Part shown: in pieces, positions 8,650 to 17,152 of the stretch
Layout of the letters: each line of letters opens with the position of its first letter
Numbering within the stretch: position 1 is the first letter of the stretch
Origin: Streptococcus suis
GTDB lineage: Bacteria > Bacillota > Bacilli > Lactobacillales > Streptococcaceae
Length of the DNA: 64,000 bases
Direction: 5' to 3'
Assembly (NCBI GenBank): GCA_024583055.1
Contig: CP102145.1
Coordinates: 62,001-126,000, forward strand
Translations under genes and position numbers: made by a program
Notes under the pieces: generated by a model
What the model was told of the DNA's origin: nothing
The model's input: the letters and a program-made list of their open reading frames with translations, nothing else
Database searches by the model: none

Positions 8650-9388
8650 AATAATAAAAGATTAGGCGACGGCCTTGTTCCTCATTTCAAGAGGGGCAAG
8701 GCCGTTGTTGCGCTCTTGAAAACGTTGATGATTGTAAAATAGATGTTGGCATCAATATCTAAAACTAGCTCCTCAAAAGTCTTATATTTCTTCAAATTAT
8801 AGCACTCCGTCTTAAAGTGCCCAAAGAAACTCTCAATTGGTGCATTGTCAATACACCTTACCAACACGAGACATATAGCGGGTCATCTGATACTGGGTCG
8901 TTAGGCGGTAATAATCTTTCGAGGTGTATTGCGAACCTCGATCGCTGTGAATCAATGGTGTCGCATCAGGATTAGCTTTTCGGGCTTTACGAAGTGTTTC
9001 TAACACCAGTTCGTTATCATTAAACTGACCAACCACATAGGCGACAATTGAGCCGTCATAAAGATCCTTAATAGCACTCAAGTAGGCCTTACAATCGAGA
9101 CCGTACTTCAAGAAAGTCACATCTGTAGACCATTTCTGATTTGGAGCAGTAGCTGTAAAATTACGATTGAGAATGTTGTCCTCTACATTGACAAAGCTAG
9201 TCTTGGTACAATACCCCTTGGCTCTTCTGATAATGGAACGTAGACCTAGAATGTGCATCAAGTGTCGAATCCGTTTCTTGTTGTAGCTTGTTCCAAGCTT
9301 GCGATTGACAAATCGAGTCATACGACGATAACAAAGAATACCATTATGCTGGCTATGAAGTTCCTTGATGACATTCATCAAGCCTAAA
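8626..9388 (-). mobile_element. IS3-family remnant, copy 1
   Basis: The segment begins with the element end AGCTCCCTGTCAAGTGG, which is also present at 21527 and 37768. It contains most of an IS3-type orfB on the minus strand. The orfA region and the other end are missing, since homology stops near 9388. The copy is therefore a truncated, non-autonomous remnant. Confidence 0.82.
8682..9381 (-). pseudogene. IS3-family transposase OrfB, frameshifted
   Basis: Two minus-strand pieces (9381-8848 and 8867-8682) together encode an integrase-core transposase. The first has the sequence KWSTDVTFLKYG (first Asp), HSDRGSQYTS (second Asp) and the helix YRRMTRFVNRKLG. The second supplies NAPIESFFGHFKTE with the catalytic Glu. 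The frame breaks at about 8855-8857, where this copy reads ATACACC while the copy near 21758 reads ATACAC, which points to a single inserted C. The N-terminus is also incomplete. Not functional. Confidence 0.85.
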
Positions 9389-9389
9389 T

Positions 9390-9594
9390 TTTCCTGTTCA
9401 GAAGTTGTTTGGAGCTTGTCTATATTTAAGTGTATATGAAACAGTTCCGCTAAGTTTTTTATCTTCTATACAAAATCAGTTGAAACAAGTTTATAGTCAG
9501 AGGAGTCGATTTAATCAGTTTAAGGTTGATTGGAGTTATTTACTACGGTTAGTCCGTTCTATTACTGGTGAAGATTCACTGTCGCTAGAATAAT
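9390..9594 (+). other. Orphan ORF fragment right of the IS3 remnant
   Basis: A frame open from the IS border to the TAA at 9592-9594 encodes about 67 residues (KLFGACLYLSVYE near the start, GEDSLSLE at the end). There is no credible start or ribosome site, so it looks like the 3' end of a gene whose 5' part was lost. It may belong to the truncated glycosyltransferase, but I see no diagnostic motif. After it, to 9657, I see nothing coding. Confidence 0.35.
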
Positions 9595-9657
9595 GTTTCT
9601 TAAGACTTATTTCTAGACATTAGTTCATAGAAGTATGGTGAACTTCCCTTTTATTGG

Positions 9658-9690
9658 AACTCCTCTACTTTTTCTGTGGGGGAGTTTTTG
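9658..9690 (+). terminator. Terminator upstream of the ABC-F gene
   Basis: The arms ACTCC and GGAGT, separated by a pyrimidine-rich loop, are followed by TTTTT. It would close transcription coming from the decayed glycosyltransferase locus, and it abuts the next promoter. Confidence 0.6.
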
Positions 9691-9700
9691 AGTGTTTTAT

Positions 9701-9708
9701 GGTAAAAT
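9701..9708 (+). promoter_or_regulatory. Extended -10 placed 7 nt before the ABC-F start codon
   Basis: TGGTAAAAT is an extended -10 (hexamer 9703-9708). The ATG at 9716 begins where transcription would start, and no Shine-Dalgarno sequence precedes it. This predicts a leaderless or nearly leaderless mRNA. Confidence 0.5.
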
Positions 9709-9715
9709 ATTGAGT

Positions 9716-11614
9716 ATGATTATATTGAACGGAAACAAGATTGAACGCTCTTTTGCGGGCGAAGTTTTATTTAACAATATCAACATTCAAGTGGACGAGC
9801 GGGATCGGATTGCCCTTGTCGGAAAAAATGGGGCAGGCAAGTCTACTCTGCTCAAAATCCTTGTTGGAGAAGAAGCAGCGACTAGCGGAGATATTTCAAC
9901 CAAGCGTGATTTGTCCCTTTCTTACCTGGCACAGGACAGCCGTTTTGAGTCAGAAAATACCATTTACGATGAAATGCTCCATGTATTTGATGATCTGCGG
10001 ATGACGGAGAAACGCCTGCGGTCTATGGAAGAGCAGATGGGCAGCCTATCTGGTAGCGACCTAGACCAACTGATGAAAACCTACGATAGTCTGTCAGAGG
10101 AATTTCGTCTGGCAGGTGGCTTTAGTTATGAGGCAGACATCCGTGCTATTTTGAATGGTTTTAAGTTTGACCAGACCATGTGGGACATGAAAATCTCCGA
10201 ACTCTCTGGGGGGCAGAATACTCGTCTTGCTCTGGCAAAAATGCTGCTTGAAAGCCCAGAGTTATTGGTGCTGGATGAGCCGACCAACCACCTGGACATT
10301 GAAACCATTGCCTGGTTGGAAAACTATCTGGTCCACTACAAGGGAGCCTTGATTATCGTTAGCCATGACCGCTATTTCTTGGACAAGGTAGCGACTCTGA
10401 CACTGGATTTGACCAAGCATTCCTTGGATCGCTATGTGGGAAATTATTCTCAATTTGTCGAGCTGAAGGAGCAGAAGTTACAGACGGAATTGCAAAACTA
10501 TGAAAAGCAACAGAAGGAAATTGCCAAGTTAGAAGACTTTGTCCAGAAAAATATTGTCCGTGCTTCGACCACCAAGCGTGCCCAGGCTAGACGCAAGCAG
10601 TTGGAAAAGATGGAGCGACTGGACAAGCCAACAACTGGTCAGAAGTCTGCCAACATGACCTTCCAGTCGAACAAGACTTCAGGAAATATCGTCTTGACAG
10701 TGGAACATGCTGCGGTGGGCTACGATGGAATCATTCTTTCCCAGCCTATTTCCATTGACCAACGGAAACTAGATGCCATTGCCATTGTCGGTCCGAATGG
10801 AATCGGAAAAACTACCCTACTCAAATCTATCATCGGAGCTCTGCCATTTATCAAAGGGGAAGCCAAGCTAGGTGCCAATGTGGAAGTGGGCTATTACGAC
10901 CAGACCCAGTCTGCCCTGACGCCTTCCAACACCGTTTTGGAGGAGCTCTGGTCCGCCTTTCCGACCACACCTGAAGTGGAAATCCGCAACCGCCTTGGAG
11001 CCTTCCTCTTCTCAGGTGACGATGTCAAAAAGTCCGTGTCCATGCTGTCTGGTGGGGAAAAAGCCCGCCTGCTCCTGGCCAAGCTGTCCATGGAAAACAA
11101 CAACTTCCTCATCCTGGACGAGCCGACCAACCATCTGGACATCGACAGCAAGGAGGTCCTGGAAAATGCCCTCATAGACTTTGACGGCACCCTGCTCTTT
11201 GTCAGCCACGACCGCTATTTCATCAACCGCGTCGCCACCAAGGTGCTGGAAATCTCGGAAACTGGCTCCACGCTCTACTTGGGCGACTATGACTATTATT
11301 TGGAGAAAAAGGCAGAGCTGGAAGTAGAAGCCCAGCCTGACCAGCTAGAAGGTACCAGCCAATCAGCCGGATCCATGGACTACCAAGCCCAAAAGGAAAA
11401 CCAAAAAGAGCAACGCAAACTGGCCCGACGCATCGAGCAAATCGAGGCAGAAATCGAGACCATCGAAAACCGCCTGAGTGAGCTCAACCAAGCCATGCTA
11501 GAAACTAATGACATCGGACAGCTGACCGATTACCAGAAAGAAATCGACCAATTGACTGCCCAACAAGAAAACCTCATGGAAGAATGGGAAGCATTATCCG
11601 AGCAGATGAGCTAG
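9716..11614 (+). CDS. ABC-F ATPase (YdiF/YfmM-like ribosome-associated factor)
   Basis: This 632-residue soluble protein has two ABC domains and no membrane segments. Domain 1 has Walker A GKNGAGKST (about 35-43), signature LSGGQ and Walker B VLDEPTNHLD; domain 2 has GPNGIGKTT, LSGGEK and LDEPTNHLD. The charged linker between them (about 235-320) matches the P-site tRNA interaction motif region of ABC-F proteins. A Glu/Gln-rich coiled-coil tail (about 560-632) follows. I start at ATG 9716 (MIILNGNKIERSF) because family homology begins there; the frame is open to 9692 but the extra codons overlap the promoter. ABC-F proteins act on the ribosome E site in translation or drug resistance; this long, tailed type is usually housekeeping. 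Confidence 0.87.
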   Translation: MIILNGNKIERSFAGEVLFNNINIQVDERDRIALVGKNGAGKSTLLKILVGEEAATSGDISTKRDLSLSYLAQDSRFESENTIYDEMLHVFDDLRMTEKRLRSMEEQMGSLSGSDLDQLMKTYDSLSEEFRLAGGFSYEADIRAILNGFKFDQTMWDMKISELSGGQNTRLALAKMLLESPELLVLDEPTNHLDIETIAWLENYLVHYKGALIIVSHDRYFLDKVATLTLDLTKHSLDRYVGNYSQFVELKEQKLQTELQNYEKQQKEIAKLEDFVQKNIVRASTTKRAQARRKQLEKMERLDKPTTGQKSANMTFQSNKTSGNIVLTVEHAAVGYDGIILSQPISIDQRKLDAIAIVGPNGIGKTTLLKSIIGALPFIKGEAKLGANVEVGYYDQTQSALTPSNTVLEELWSAFPTTPEVEIRNRLGAFLFSGDDVKKSVSMLSGGEKARLLLAKLSMENNNFLILDEPTNHLDIDSKEVLENALIDFDGTLLFVSHDRYFINRVATKVLEISETGSTLYLGDYDYYLEKKAELEVEAQPDQLEGTSQSAGSMDYQAQKENQKEQRKLARRIEQIEAEIETIENRLSELNQAMLETNDIGQLTDYQKEIDQLTAQQENLMEEWEALSEQMS

Positions 11615-11670
11615 GTTGACAGCAAGTTGACAAGAGGCTCAAACCCTTGATAGAACAGGATTGCAAGCCA

Positions 11671-11920
11671 GTCTTGCGGAGTTAGCAAGACCACCTTTCG
11701 CTAAAAAAGTCCAGAGCAAGTCAGCCTTTCTTGGCAAATTTCGACCGATAAGCTAAGATAAGTATAGAGATTAGCATCACTTCTCGAAGGTGGTGTCAAC
11801 ATCTCAGCGCAGTGGTTGATTGGCAGATTTGTTCGTGTTGCACACTTCAAATCTGGCCTAATCAACTGTGCGGGGGCGGGACGACGAACTCTTTTTCATT
11901 TTTCGAGTTCTGTCCCGCTC
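11671..11920 (+). repeat. Intergenic hairpin cluster upstream of the XRE gene
   Basis: The 323-base gap (11615-11937) has no credible gene but three structured units. GTCTTGC (11671-11677) pairs with GCAAGAC (11685-11691). A longer imperfect stem pairs 11810-11830 with 11849-11868 (AAATCTGG arm). A third pairs GGCGGGAC and GAACTC (11875-11891) with GAGTTC and GTCCCGCT (11905-11919). The last ends just before the ribosome site of the next gene. The unit resembles dispersed small repeats common between streptococcal genes. No T-run follows the third stem, so it is not a simple terminator. Confidence 0.5.
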
Positions 11921-11937
11921 CCTGAAAGGAGAAAGAA

Positions 11938-12414
11938 ATGAACTTTGGACAGCAAATCAAAGACTTACGTAAGAAGGAAGGATTGACTCAGGAGCAGTTT
12001 GCCCTCAAACTCAATGTGACCAGGCAGGCCGTTTCCAACTGGGAAAATGATAAAAACCTACCTGACTTGGAGCTCTTGATTCTCATGTCCTCGGTCTTTT
12101 CGATCTCCTTAGATCAACTTATCTTAGGAGGAACTGACATGAACAACATGACAGAAAAACTTGTAAAAGACGGTCGCGAAGGCCGCCGTACCCAGATGCA
12201 CCTGACCATTACCGTTATTGGTAGTTTTCTCATGCTTCTCGGCTTCGTCTGCTTTGTCATCAAAGCAAACTCAGTCGAATATGTCGATGCCAAGGGCATT
12301 CTGCATGAAAATTTTTATCTCATTCCAGTCGGCTACTTGCTGGTCTTTACAGGAGCCATTGCCACGCTCCTATCAGGACTAGCCCTGCACCGCTTTAGAA
12401 AAGAATACAAATAA
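11938..12414 (+). CDS. XRE-family regulator with two C-terminal membrane segments
   Basis: The protein has 158 residues. Residues 1-65 form a Cro/CI-type helix-turn-helix (QIKDLRKKEGLTQEQFA, LNVTRQAVSNWENDKNLPD). A short linker follows, then two hydrophobic segments (about 95-118 and 128-150), so the DNA-binding domain would be tethered to the inner membrane face. Such membrane-bound XRE proteins often sit beside transporters or stress genes and are thought to sense envelope signals; the target here is unknown. GGAGAAAG lies 5 bases before the ATG. The next gene starts one base after its stop codon, implying co-transcription with rlmA. Confidence 0.85.
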   Translation: MNFGQQIKDLRKKEGLTQEQFALKLNVTRQAVSNWENDKNLPDLELLILMSSVFSISLDQLILGGTDMNNMTEKLVKDGREGRRTQMHLTITVIGSFLMLLGFVCFVIKANSVEYVDAKGILHENFYLIPVGYLLVFTGAIATLLSGLALHRFRKEYK

Positions 12415-12415
12415 G

Positions 12416-13243
12416 ATGACCAAACACCAACGTTTTGCCAATAGCGACCAATTTTTCGCCTGTCCACATTGTGGGCAGGCTCTTGGTCTTGACCAGAGCA
12501 GCCTTCGCTGCCCCAACCGCCACACTTTTGACATTGCCAAGCAGGGCTATGTCAACCTGGCACCCCAGGTCAAGCAGTCCGCCAACTACCACAAGTCTAG
12601 CTTTGAAAACCGCCAGGCTTTTTTAGAGGCGGGCTATTACGATCATCTCTATGCGGCTTTGGAGGGGAAAATAGCAGAGCTGGGGTTATGTTCTGTCCTA
12701 GACATCGGTTGTGGGGAGGGCTTTTATTCCCGTAAGTTAGCCGAGAAAATGGACTTGGACATTCTTGCTTTTGATATTTCCAAGGACTCCATTCTCTTGG
12801 CAGCCAAATCTGACAGGACCAAGTCGGTCAAATGGTTTGTCGGTGACTTGACCAAGTTACCTATTCAAGATAAGACCATTGACGGTATCTTGGACATCTT
12901 CTCCCCAGCTAATTATCAGGAATTTGCCAGAGTGCTGAAAGCTGGTGGGGCTATTCTCAAGCTGGTTCCAGGGCCAAATCATCTCAAGGAGCTCCGCCAT
13001 TTAGCTAAAGACCAACTCCGCAAGGAATCCTATGACAACCAAGATATCGTAGACCATTTCAAGTCATACATGGGACAGGTGGAGCAAGTGCTGATCAGTC
13101 GGACCTTGCCGATTAGCCTAGAACATGCCCAAGTCTTGGCAGACATGACGCCCCTCTTTTTCCAAGTGGACCAGTCCAAGTTGGATTTGAGCCAGCTGAC
13201 CGAGATTACGATTGAGGGAGTGCTCTTGATTGGAACTATATAA
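12416..13243 (+). CDS. rlmA: 23S rRNA (guanine-N1)-methyltransferase RlmA
   Basis: The protein has 275 residues. It opens with the zinc-ribbon expected for RlmA (CPHC at 16-19, then CPNRH at 32-36) and the conserved segment GYVNLAP. A Rossmann SAM-binding domain follows, with motif VLDIGCGEGFYSRKLA (about 94-109). In Gram-positive bacteria the RlmA(II) type methylates G748 of 23S rRNA, in a hairpin lining the peptide exit tunnel; G745 is the target of the Gram-negative enzyme. RlmA(II) status affects macrolide and telithromycin binding. The gene is joined to the upstream XRE gene by a one-base gap and ends at a shared bidirectional terminator facing gatD. Confidence 0.87.
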   Translation: MTKHQRFANSDQFFACPHCGQALGLDQSSLRCPNRHTFDIAKQGYVNLAPQVKQSANYHKSSFENRQAFLEAGYYDHLYAALEGKIAELGLCSVLDIGCGEGFYSRKLAEKMDLDILAFDISKDSILLAAKSDRTKSVKWFVGDLTKLPIQDKTIDGILDIFSPANYQEFARVLKAGGAILKLVPGPNHLKELRHLAKDQLRKESYDNQDIVDHFKSYMGQVEQVLISRTLPISLEHAQVLADMTPLFFQVDQSKLDLSQLTEITIEGVLLIGTI

Positions 13244-13248
13244 AAATT

Positions 13249-13279
13249 GAAACCGCCTCTGGATATCAGAAGCGGTTTT
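13249..13279. terminator. Bidirectional terminator between rlmA and gatD
   Basis: AAACCGC and GCGGTTT arms, with an inner CTG/CAG pair, have A-rich sequence on one side and TTTTGCTTT on the other. It serves two converging genes. Confidence 0.75.
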
Positions 13280-13282
13280 GCT

Positions 13283-14068
13283 TTATTTCTCAAATTCTGC
13301 CTTGCTTTTTACATCGCCGTATTCTTCAGCGACTTCTTTGCTGAGGATGTCAGCGTAGCTGGCAAGGGAGGTGTCTTGTCCGTATTTTTTACGGAGGGCA
13401 GTAGTGACTAAGCGGTAAGCTAAGTTGGCATTGCGGGATAAGATTGGACCGTGGAAGTAGCTTCCGAAGGTGTTTTTATAGTGCAGGCCTTCGCCACCGT
13501 CTTCCTTATTGTTGCCATTGCCATAGACAACCTTGCCCAGCGGTTTTTGGTTGTCAGCTAGGAAGGTACGGCCTTGGTGGTTTTCAAAGCCATAGTAGGT
13601 TTCGTTGAACTCCTCATTGTGAATTTTGATGTCACCGATGTAACGGTTGTTGGTCTGGTTGAGGGTGTAGTGGCCCATGATACCTAGACCGTCAATCTTG
13701 CGGCCACCAGCTTCAATATAATATTGACCGAGCAACTGGAAGCCACCGCAGATAGCCAGCATGACACCGTCGTTTTCGATAAAGTCTGCTAGGCTGTCTT
13801 TTTTAGTCGGTAAATCCTTAGCAAGAATGGATTGTTCATAGTCCTGACCGCCACCGAAAAATGCGATGTCGTAGAAATTCTTGTCAAATTCATCTGTCAG
13901 GGAAACGATGTCCACCTGAACACGAGCCCCCAGCTTCTCAGCCACATACTTGAGCATGAGGATATTGCCATTGTCACCGTAGGTGTTCATCAAATCACCG
14001 TAAAGATGGGCGATGTGGAGATCGTAGTGATAGTCTTTTTCAGGACTTTTTAATGACGTATAGACCAT
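13283..14068 (-). CDS. gatD: Lipid II isoglutaminyl synthase, glutaminase subunit GatD
   Basis: The 261-residue protein is a CobB/CobQ-type glutamine amidotransferase. The nucleophile elbow [10 protein letters not shown] carries the catalytic Cys (about 105), and a His of the dyad is in [12 protein letters not shown]. The N-terminal signature [18 protein letters not shown] is characteristic of GatD. It releases ammonia from glutamine for MurT, which amidates the D-Glu of lipid II to D-isoglutamine. In streptococci this step is needed for efficient peptidoglycan crosslinking and full beta-lactam resistance. It overlaps the murT stop codon by one base, so translation is coupled and the subunits are made together. 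Confidence 0.93.
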   Translation of the reverse strand: MVYTSLKSPEKDYHYDLHIAHLYGDLMNTYGDNGNILMLKYVAEKLGARVQVDIVSLTDEFDKNFYDIAFFGGGQDYEQSILAKDLPTKKDSLADFIENDGVMLAICGGFQLLGQYYIEAGGRKIDGLGIMGHYTLNQTNNRYIGDIKIHNEEFNETYYGFENHQGRTFLADNQKPLGKVVYGNGNNKEDGGEGLHYKNTFGSYFHGPILSRNANLAYRLVTTALRKKYGQDTSLASYADILSKEVAEEYGDVKSKAEFEK

Positions 14069-15411
14069 TATTTCATCTCCTTTCCAACGGCTTGGCGTTG
14101 AGCCAGCAAGTCACGGAATTCCAGCATAGCCGTATAGGTTGCGAGGATATAGGCCTGCTGACTGCTCGACTGCTCAATCAAGGTCATAATATCTTCCAGT
14201 TTCGGCGTTTCAGTAATCTGGTCTTCAGGATAGCCAGTCACACGGAGGCGACGGGCGATTTCAGATGAACGAACACCGCCTGCAAAGACTTGAGGAATGT
14301 CCATTTGGGTAATCTGTTCAAAGTCAGCATCCCAAATCCAGCTGGTATCAATACCGTCAGCGTAGTTGGCATTGAGAAGGACGGACAGGCTAAAATCGTA
14401 AGGAGCCAATTTCATCATTTCAATAGCCTGAGTAGCACCAACTGGGTTTTTAATGAGGACCAAGGTACAATCCTTATCGCCCAACTTAAAGGTTTCTTGG
14501 CGACCAAAGACTGCCTTGGATTTGTCAAATCCTGCCTTGATTTTCTCAGGAGTCACACCGAAAAACTCTGCTACGCTGACAGCAGCTAGGGCATTGTAGA
14601 TATTATATAGTCCGCCGATGTTAATCTTATAATCCTGACCATCAATAGCAAAAGTAGAAGAAGTATTGGTGATTTCTTTCAATTCGGTCAACTTGTAGTC
14701 CAGTTCAGGTCGGCTAAATCCACAGTTGCTACAGATGTAGCTGCCCAAGTTAGCGTAGGTATTGAGCTTGTACTGGATAATCTGGTGACAATGCGGACAG
14801 AGAACACCCTCGGTATTGTAATGAGCTAGACGAGGCTGATGCTCTTCTGTCGCAAAACCGTAGTACTTCACTGGATTGACGACTTTCGTCGAGTTAAAAA
14901 GTGGACTATCACCATTGGCCAGAATGGTTGCCTGCGGAGCTTTTGCAGCCCCGTCCAAAATCATCTGGTAGGTGGTATAAATCTCACCATAGCGATCCAT
15001 TTGATCTCGAAAAATATTAGTGAAGACAATTAAGCTCGGCTTGATAAAGTCGGTTACACGAGCCAGGCTGGCTTCGTCGATTTCCAAGACGGCAATCTTC
15101 TTACCGTTTTTGTTTTTCTTGGCAGATAAAAATGTTGCCGTAATGCCTGTAATCATATTGGCACCACTGGTATTGGTCGTAATTTCTCCAAATGCTTCTT
15201 GAAGGATACCTACGGTCAAGGCTGTTGTTAGAGTTTTACCATTGGTTCCAGTAATCACAACGACTTCATAATCCTTAGCCAAACTATCTAAAATATGTTT
15301 ATCGAATGTGAGGGCAATTTTCCCTGGCAGTGTGGTTCCTCGGCCCAGTTTGTTGAGGACAAACTGGCTGGTTTTTCCTGCGGCAATGCCGAGTAATGTA
15401 TTTATTTTCAT
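14068..15411 (-). CDS. murT: Lipid II isoglutaminyl synthase, ligase subunit MurT
   Basis: The 447-residue Mur ligase-like protein has the ATP-binding motif [10 protein letters not shown] (about 52-61), the central Mur ligase domain and the C-terminal MurT domain (DUF1727-like). A four-Cys zinc ribbon (CPHC and CSNC, about 200-227) inserted in the central domain is a MurT hallmark. With GatD it converts lipid II D-Glu to D-isoglutamine at the membrane. I start at [15 protein letters not shown] rather than six codons upstream. A TACAAT box lies exactly 6 bases before this ATG and no ribosome site is seen, so the transcript should begin at or next to the start codon. Confidence 0.92.
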   Translation of the reverse strand: MKINTLLGIAAGKTSQFVLNKLGRGTTLPGKIALTFDKHILDSLAKDYEVVVITGTNGKTLTTALTVGILQEAFGEITTNTSGANMITGITATFLSAKKNKNGKKIAVLEIDEASLARVTDFIKPSLIVFTNIFRDQMDRYGEIYTTYQMILDGAAKAPQATILANGDSPLFNSTKVVNPVKYYGFATEEHQPRLAHYNTEGVLCPHCHQIIQYKLNTYANLGSYICSNCGFSRPELDYKLTELKEITNTSSTFAIDGQDYKINIGGLYNIYNALAAVSVAEFFGVTPEKIKAGFDKSKAVFGRQETFKLGDKDCTLVLIKNPVGATQAIEMMKLAPYDFSLSVLLNANYADGIDTSWIWDADFEQITQMDIPQVFAGGVRSSEIARRLRVTGYPEDQITETPKLEDIMTLIEQSSSQQAYILATYTAMLEFRDLLAQRQAVGKEMK

Positions 15412-15417
15412 GGATTT

Positions 15418-15423
15418 ATTGTA
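15418..15423 (-). promoter_or_regulatory. -10 box of murT-gatD, 6 nt before the start codon
   Basis: On the minus strand the sequence reads TGTTACAAT, then AAATCC, then ATG. The A of the ATG falls at the expected +1. No Shine-Dalgarno is present, which predicts a leaderless message. Confidence 0.55.
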
Positions 15424-15503
15424 ACACAAAGTGTCGGGATTTTCTAGAATGGAGAATAGTCAGAAATAGGGCGTAGCTAATCATGGGAAGAGACGGAAAA
15501 ATA

Positions 15504-15512
15504 TGGTACAAT
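15504..15512 (+). promoter_or_regulatory. Promoter of the cdaA operon
   Basis: An extended -10, TGGTACAAT (hexamer 15507-15512), precedes a leader of about 50 bases with a ribosome site (TTGAGGAA) before the ATG at 15569. Confidence 0.5.
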
Positions 15513-15568
15513 AGAAATACTAGTTTCCATTTGAAAAAGAAAATAAGAAAGAAAGTATTGAGGAATCC

Positions 15569-16411
15569 ATGTTAAACTTAAACCAATTATTTGATGTTGG
15601 GTATTGGTCAAGTTTGATAGCCAGTCCTTGGACGGCAGCCTTGCATCTCATCGATATTAGTATCGTTCTCTATTTGATTTATAATTTTAGCAAGGCGATC
15701 GCAGGGACCAAGATTATGACCCTTATTCGAGGGGTATTCCTGTTCATTGTCGCCCAGCTTGTTGCAAGCTTGCTTGGGCTTCAGACTATTTCTTGGCTCA
15801 TGAACCAGGTTATCACCTATGGGGTAATCGCAGCGGTTATCATTTTTGCTCCGGAATTGCGTTCAGTATTGGAAAAATTGGGTCGAACCACCCAGCTGTT
15901 TTCTTCTGCCAATCTTAGCACAGAAGAAAGCCTGGTTCAGGCCTATGTCCAGGCAGTTGCCTACATGTCTCCTCGAAAAATCGGAGCCCTGGTAGCTGTC
16001 GAGAGGGCCCAGACCTTGCAAGAGTACAAGTCAACAGGCATTCCTCTGGATGCGGATGTTTCGCGGGAATTGCTCATCAATATCTTTATTCCCAATACCC
16101 CTCTGCATGACGGTGCTGTCATTATTAAAGACGAAAAGGTAGCTGTGGCATGTGCCTACTTGCCATTGACGGAAAGTGCGGGTATTTCAAAAGAATTTGG
16201 TACGCGACACAGGGCTGCTATCGGCCTTTCAGAGGCTTCTGATGCCTTTGTTTTCGTGGTTTCAGAGGAAACAGGCGGCATCTCGACGGCCCATAATGGT
16301 ATTTTCAGGCATAATCTGAGCCTGGAAGAATTTGAGCAGGAATTGCGTGACCTATTTGTGCCGACAGTTGCGGCCAAAAAATCTTGGTTGAGGAGGTTAG
16401 GTGGACGATGA
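15569..16411 (+). CDS. cdaA: Diadenylate cyclase CdaA
   Basis: The 280-residue membrane protein has three N-terminal transmembrane helices (within about 15-95) and a DisA_N cyclase domain. Catalytic motifs are present: LHDGAVII (DGA) and GTRHRAAIG (RHR). It condenses two ATP into cyclic di-AMP, which controls potassium and osmolyte transport and cell-wall homeostasis. The neighbours cdaR and glmM form the conserved Firmicute cdaA-cdaR-glmM operon, in which both partners can modulate cyclase activity. Its stop codon overlaps the cdaR start (ATGA), so the two are translationally coupled. Confidence 0.95.
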   Translation: MLNLNQLFDVGYWSSLIASPWTAALHLIDISIVLYLIYNFSKAIAGTKIMTLIRGVFLFIVAQLVASLLGLQTISWLMNQVITYGVIAAVIIFAPELRSVLEKLGRTTQLFSSANLSTEESLVQAYVQAVAYMSPRKIGALVAVERAQTLQEYKSTGIPLDADVSRELLINIFIPNTPLHDGAVIIKDEKVAVACAYLPLTESAGISKEFGTRHRAAIGLSEASDAFVFVVSEETGGISTAHNGIFRHNLSLEEFEQELRDLFVPTVAAKKSWLRRLGGR

Positions 16412-17124
16412 TGCACGAAAAATATAAGCAGATTGGACATTTGGTCCTGTCTATTCTCCTGTCTTTGTTGCTCTTCTTCTATGCTACCACGACCAATTAT
16501 AAGAATAATTTAGTCGCTACTAGTGCAACAACGCAGAAAGAGTCGGAAACCTACACTTATACACTAGCCAATGTGCCGATTGATATTAGCTATGACAGTG
16601 ATAAATATTTTATTTCAGGCTTTTCGCCTAGTGTGACTGTAGAGTTGACTGGCTCAGACCGGGTTATTTTGCAACGGGAATCTGATCCACTGACCAGGAC
16701 CTTCCATGTAACAGCAGATTTAAATAATCTTGAGATTGGTCAACGGGCGGTAGAGCTGCAGGTGACCAACCTGCCTTCTGGTTTGAATGCCACTCTTTCT
16801 CCGGCTGAGATGAAGGTGAAAATTGGCTACAAGGTTAGCCGGAGTTATACAGTTGAAGGAAAGGTTTATAGCAATCAGCTCAAAACAGGTTATGCTATAG
16901 ACAAGGTGTCTGTGACCCTAGACTCGGTTAAGGTCACGTCTGACGCCGATACCTTGGCACAAATCGATCACATAGAAGCAGTGGTCATGGACTTGGCAGA
17001 GCTTGACAAGGACTACAGTGGTAAGGCAACCATTCAGGCTGTTGACGCCGACGGCAATGTATTGCCGGTTGTTCTGTCAGAACGAACGACAAATATTCAA
17101 GTAACTGTAAAAGAAACGAAATAA
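16408..17124 (+). CDS. cdaR: CdaA regulatory protein CdaR (YbbR domains)
   Basis: The 238-residue protein has a short cytoplasmic N-terminus, one membrane helix (LVLSILLSLLLFFYATTT, about 13-30) and an extracytoplasmic part with tandem YbbR-type beta domains. I chose the ATG at 16408, which overlaps the cdaA TGA; AGGAGG is 11 bases upstream, and the ATG at 16411 is an equal alternative. CdaR binds CdaA in the membrane and adjusts c-di-AMP production. glmM follows 28 bases later. Confidence 0.9.
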   Translation: MMHEKYKQIGHLVLSILLSLLLFFYATTTNYKNNLVATSATTQKESETYTYTLANVPIDISYDSDKYFISGFSPSVTVELTGSDRVILQRESDPLTRTFHVTADLNNLEIGQRAVELQVTNLPSGLNATLSPAEMKVKIGYKVSRSYTVEGKVYSNQLKTGYAIDKVSVTLDSVKVTSDADTLAQIDHIEAVVMDLAELDKDYSGKATIQAVDADGNVLPVVLSERTTNIQVTVKETK

Positions 17125-17152
17125 ATCAAATACATATTGAGGAAATTGAAAA

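Noticed and set aside
11615..11937. Possible tRNA in the structured spacer
   Set aside because: The stems do not form a cloverleaf, and there is no T-loop GTTCRA or CCA-like end in register.
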